Positions 62,627-64,000 of a stretch of 64,000 nucleotides of DNA are shown piece by piece. The stretch spans positions 1 through 64,000 of the forward strand of contig SVDX01000008.1 of assembly GCA_015057605.1 (NCBI GenBank), in the 5' to 3' direction. The position numbers and the translations under genes are program-made. A model generated the notes under the pieces. That model was not told where the DNA came from and did no database searches. It worked only from the letters and a program-made list of their open reading frames with translations. This DNA is from Lachnospira sp. GTDB lineage: Bacteria > Bacillota > Clostridia > Lachnospirales > Lachnospiraceae. Within the stretch, counting starts at the first letter, position 1; each line of letters begins with the position of its first letter.

Positions 62627-64000
62627 ATGAGAATATACAAGAATTTTTCGGAATATAGTGATATAGAAAAAAAACTGTTTTATATTACAAATATGAAACC
62701 TGTATTGAATTTTAGAGCTTTATACAGTGATGCAACTAAAGATTATAGGTGTCCGGCAGAACCGGAAGTTAATGATAAGGTTGTTATCAGATTTAGAACC
62801 TATAGATATGATGTTGATGAGGTTTTATTGGTTTGCTATGAACAAGAGGAAATGGGCGAGCGAAGAAGCGAGATTCCGATGCGTAAAGCGGATAGCGACC
62901 ATTTATTTGATTATTACGAAGCAAGTTATTATCTTTCTGATAAAAAGATGAGATATCATTTTGTCATAACATCATCAGACAAGGTGTGCTACTACAATCA
63001 GTTTGGAGTAGCAAAAGAGCTTAATCAATATTATGATTTTGAGATAATGCCAGGCTTTAAGGTGCCTGCTTGGGCAAAAGGCGCAGTTATATATCAGATA
63101 TATGTAGATAGATTTTGTAATGGTAATCCTAATAATGATGTTGCGACTAATGAGTACATTTATATAGGTCAGCCTGTTGTTAGGGTTGAAGATTGGGATA
63201 AATATCCTGATGCAATGGACGTTAGAGCATTTTATGGCGGAGATTTACAGGGTGTACTTGATAAGCTTGATTATCTTAAAAATCTTGGAGTTGAGGTTAT
63301 TTATTTTAATCCATTATTTGTATCGCCTTCAAACCATAAATATGATATTCAGGATTATGATGATATAGATCCACATTTGGGTATAATAATAAATGAAGAT
63401 GAAGAACATTCATATAAGAGCAGAGTAACCGATAAGGATAATCTCAAGGCTAGTAACGAGCTTTTTATAAAACTTGTTCAGGCTATTCATGACAGAGGCA
63501 TGAAGGTTATAATTGACGGTGTATTTAATCACTGTGGCTCATTTAACAAATGGCTCGATAAAGAACGTATTTATGAAAATAATGAGAATTATGAGACGGG
63601 AGCATTTATTGCACCGGACAGTCCATATAGAAAGTATTTTGATTTCCGCTCAGAAAATTGGCCATACAATAATGATTATGACGGTTGGTGGGGACATGAT
63701 ACACTACCTAAGCTTAATTACGAGGGTTCAAAAGAGCTTGAGGATTATATTATGGAAGTGGCTAAAAAATGGTTGCTTCCACCATATAGTGTTGATGGCT
63801 GGCGCTTAGATGTTGCAGCAGATTTAGGTCACAGCGAAAGATATAATCACCAGTTCTGGAAACGCTTTAGAAAAGAAGTTAAATCTGTTAATCCAGAAGC
63901 TATAATTATGGCAGAACATTACGGAGACCCTAATCCTTGGTTGCAGGGTGATGAATGGGATACTGTAATGAATTATGATGCTTTTATGGAGCCGGTTTCA
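62627..64000 (+). CDS. GH13 family alpha-glucosidase/neopullulanase type enzyme (partial, runs off the right edge)
   Basis: The open frame begins at ATG 62627 (GGAG 6 bases before it) and is still open after 458 codons at the window edge. An N-terminal beta domain (about residues 1-145) is followed by the (beta/alpha)8 barrel: VIYQIYVDRFCNGNP at the start, YFNPLFVSPSNHKYDIQDY, IDGVFNHCG, DGWRLDVAAD with the nucleophile aspartate, and IMAEHYGDP with the catalytic glutamate. This is the neopullulanase and cyclomaltodextrinase group, acting on alpha-glucans. The C-terminal end is not in the window. No signal peptide is seen, so it works in the cytoplasm. Confidence 0.9.
   Translation, partial: MRIYKNFSEYSDIEKKLFYITNMKPVLNFRALYSDATKDYRCPAEPEVNDKVVIRFRTYRYDVDEVLLVCYEQEEMGERRSEIPMRKADSDHLFDYYEASYYLSDKKMRYHFVITSSDKVCYYNQFGVAKELNQYYDFEIMPGFKVPAWAKGAVIYQIYVDRFCNGNPNNDVATNEYIYIGQPVVRVEDWDKYPDAMDVRAFYGGDLQGVLDKLDYLKNLGVEVIYFNPLFVSPSNHKYDIQDYDDIDPHLGIIINEDEEHSYKSRVTDKDNLKASNELFIKLVQAIHDRGMKVIIDGVFNHCGSFNKWLDKERIYENNENYETGAFIAPDSPYRKYFDFRSENWPYNNDYDGWWGHDTLPKLNYEGSKELEDYIMEVAKKWLLPPYSVDGWRLDVAADLGHSERYNHQFWKRFRKEVKSVNPEAIIMAEHYGDPNPWLQGDEWDTVMNYDAFMEPVS

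Noticed and set aside
62383..62640. 85-codon minus-strand frame in the gap after ftsH
   Set aside because: It covers the terminator hairpins and the GH13 promoter and has no ribosome site.

Overview
The window looks like about 64 kb of a low-GC, spore-lineage Firmicutes chromosome, most probably a Lachnospiraceae gut bacterium; Lachnospira/[Eubacterium] eligens or a close relative is my best guess. This rests on the AT-rich sequence, the GGAGG-type ribosome sites, glgC with glgD, sporulation genes (spoVG, spoVT, yabP, yabQ, a spoIIE-like gene), a 386-residue clostridial-type Prs, and pectin-attack genes. I saw no rRNA, tRNA or CRISPR array.

Layout. 0-1.8 kb: accessory end with an AbiH-type phage-defence gene and a 447-bp non-coding stretch that may carry a small RNA. 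1.8-3.6 kb (minus): lysA and a DUF402 gene. 3.7-10.8 kb: complete F-type ATP synthase operon (atpZ-I-B-E-F-H-A-G-D-C) whose c subunit has a sodium-type ion site, then a YwmB-like gene. 11.7-19.7 kb: five tightly packed genes (methyltransferase, membrane-anchored propeller/C39-like protein, SbcD-like nuclease, very short SbcC-like ATPase with membrane segments, and a class A penicillin-binding protein that has lost catalytic residues in both domains). 19.7-24.6 kb (minus): prs, the DnaC-type and DnaD-type primosome genes, and murC, with a cluster of DnaA boxes upstream of dnaD. 24.8-27.5 kb: glgC-glgD-spoVG. 27.6-31 kb: two Gfo/Idh/MocA proteins, then NUDIX, VanZ and zinc-ribbon genes on the minus strand. 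31.2-35.4 kb: a plus-strand accessory island of four genes (a triple-repeat protein, an ORF6N/PLD-like protein, an unknown protein, a zeta-like protein without its P-loop) with unusual palindromes. 35.4-39.5 kb (minus): mfd and pth. 39.7-53.3 kb: metabolic genes including a KDPG-aldolase/VOC fusion, a YetA-like putative rhamnogalacturonan lyase, adenosine deaminase, a CarD regulator, a GH3 lipoprotein, a large secreted PL11-type lyase and an SDR. 53.4-62.3 kb: a YD-repeat lipoprotein, then spoVT-mazG-hup-rqcP-yabP-yabQ-divIC-spoIIE-tilS-hpt-ftsH, a conserved Firmicutes order. The window ends inside a GH13 alpha-glucosidase-type gene.

How the parts fit. The PL11 lyase probably cuts rhamnogalacturonan outside the cell, the YetA-like enzyme could act on released fragments inside, and the KDPG aldolase is the last step of uronate catabolism; GlgC/GlgD and the GH13 enzyme handle storage or dietary alpha-glucans. 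The spoIIE-like gene keeps a consensus Spo0A box and the wide promoter spacing known for spoIIE, but its protein has no membrane domain. The least explained parts are the doubly degenerate penicillin-binding protein with its operon, and the 31-35 kb island. Starts were moved from the longest open frame where a ribosome site argued for it. All family calls are from reading motifs by eye, with no database search.
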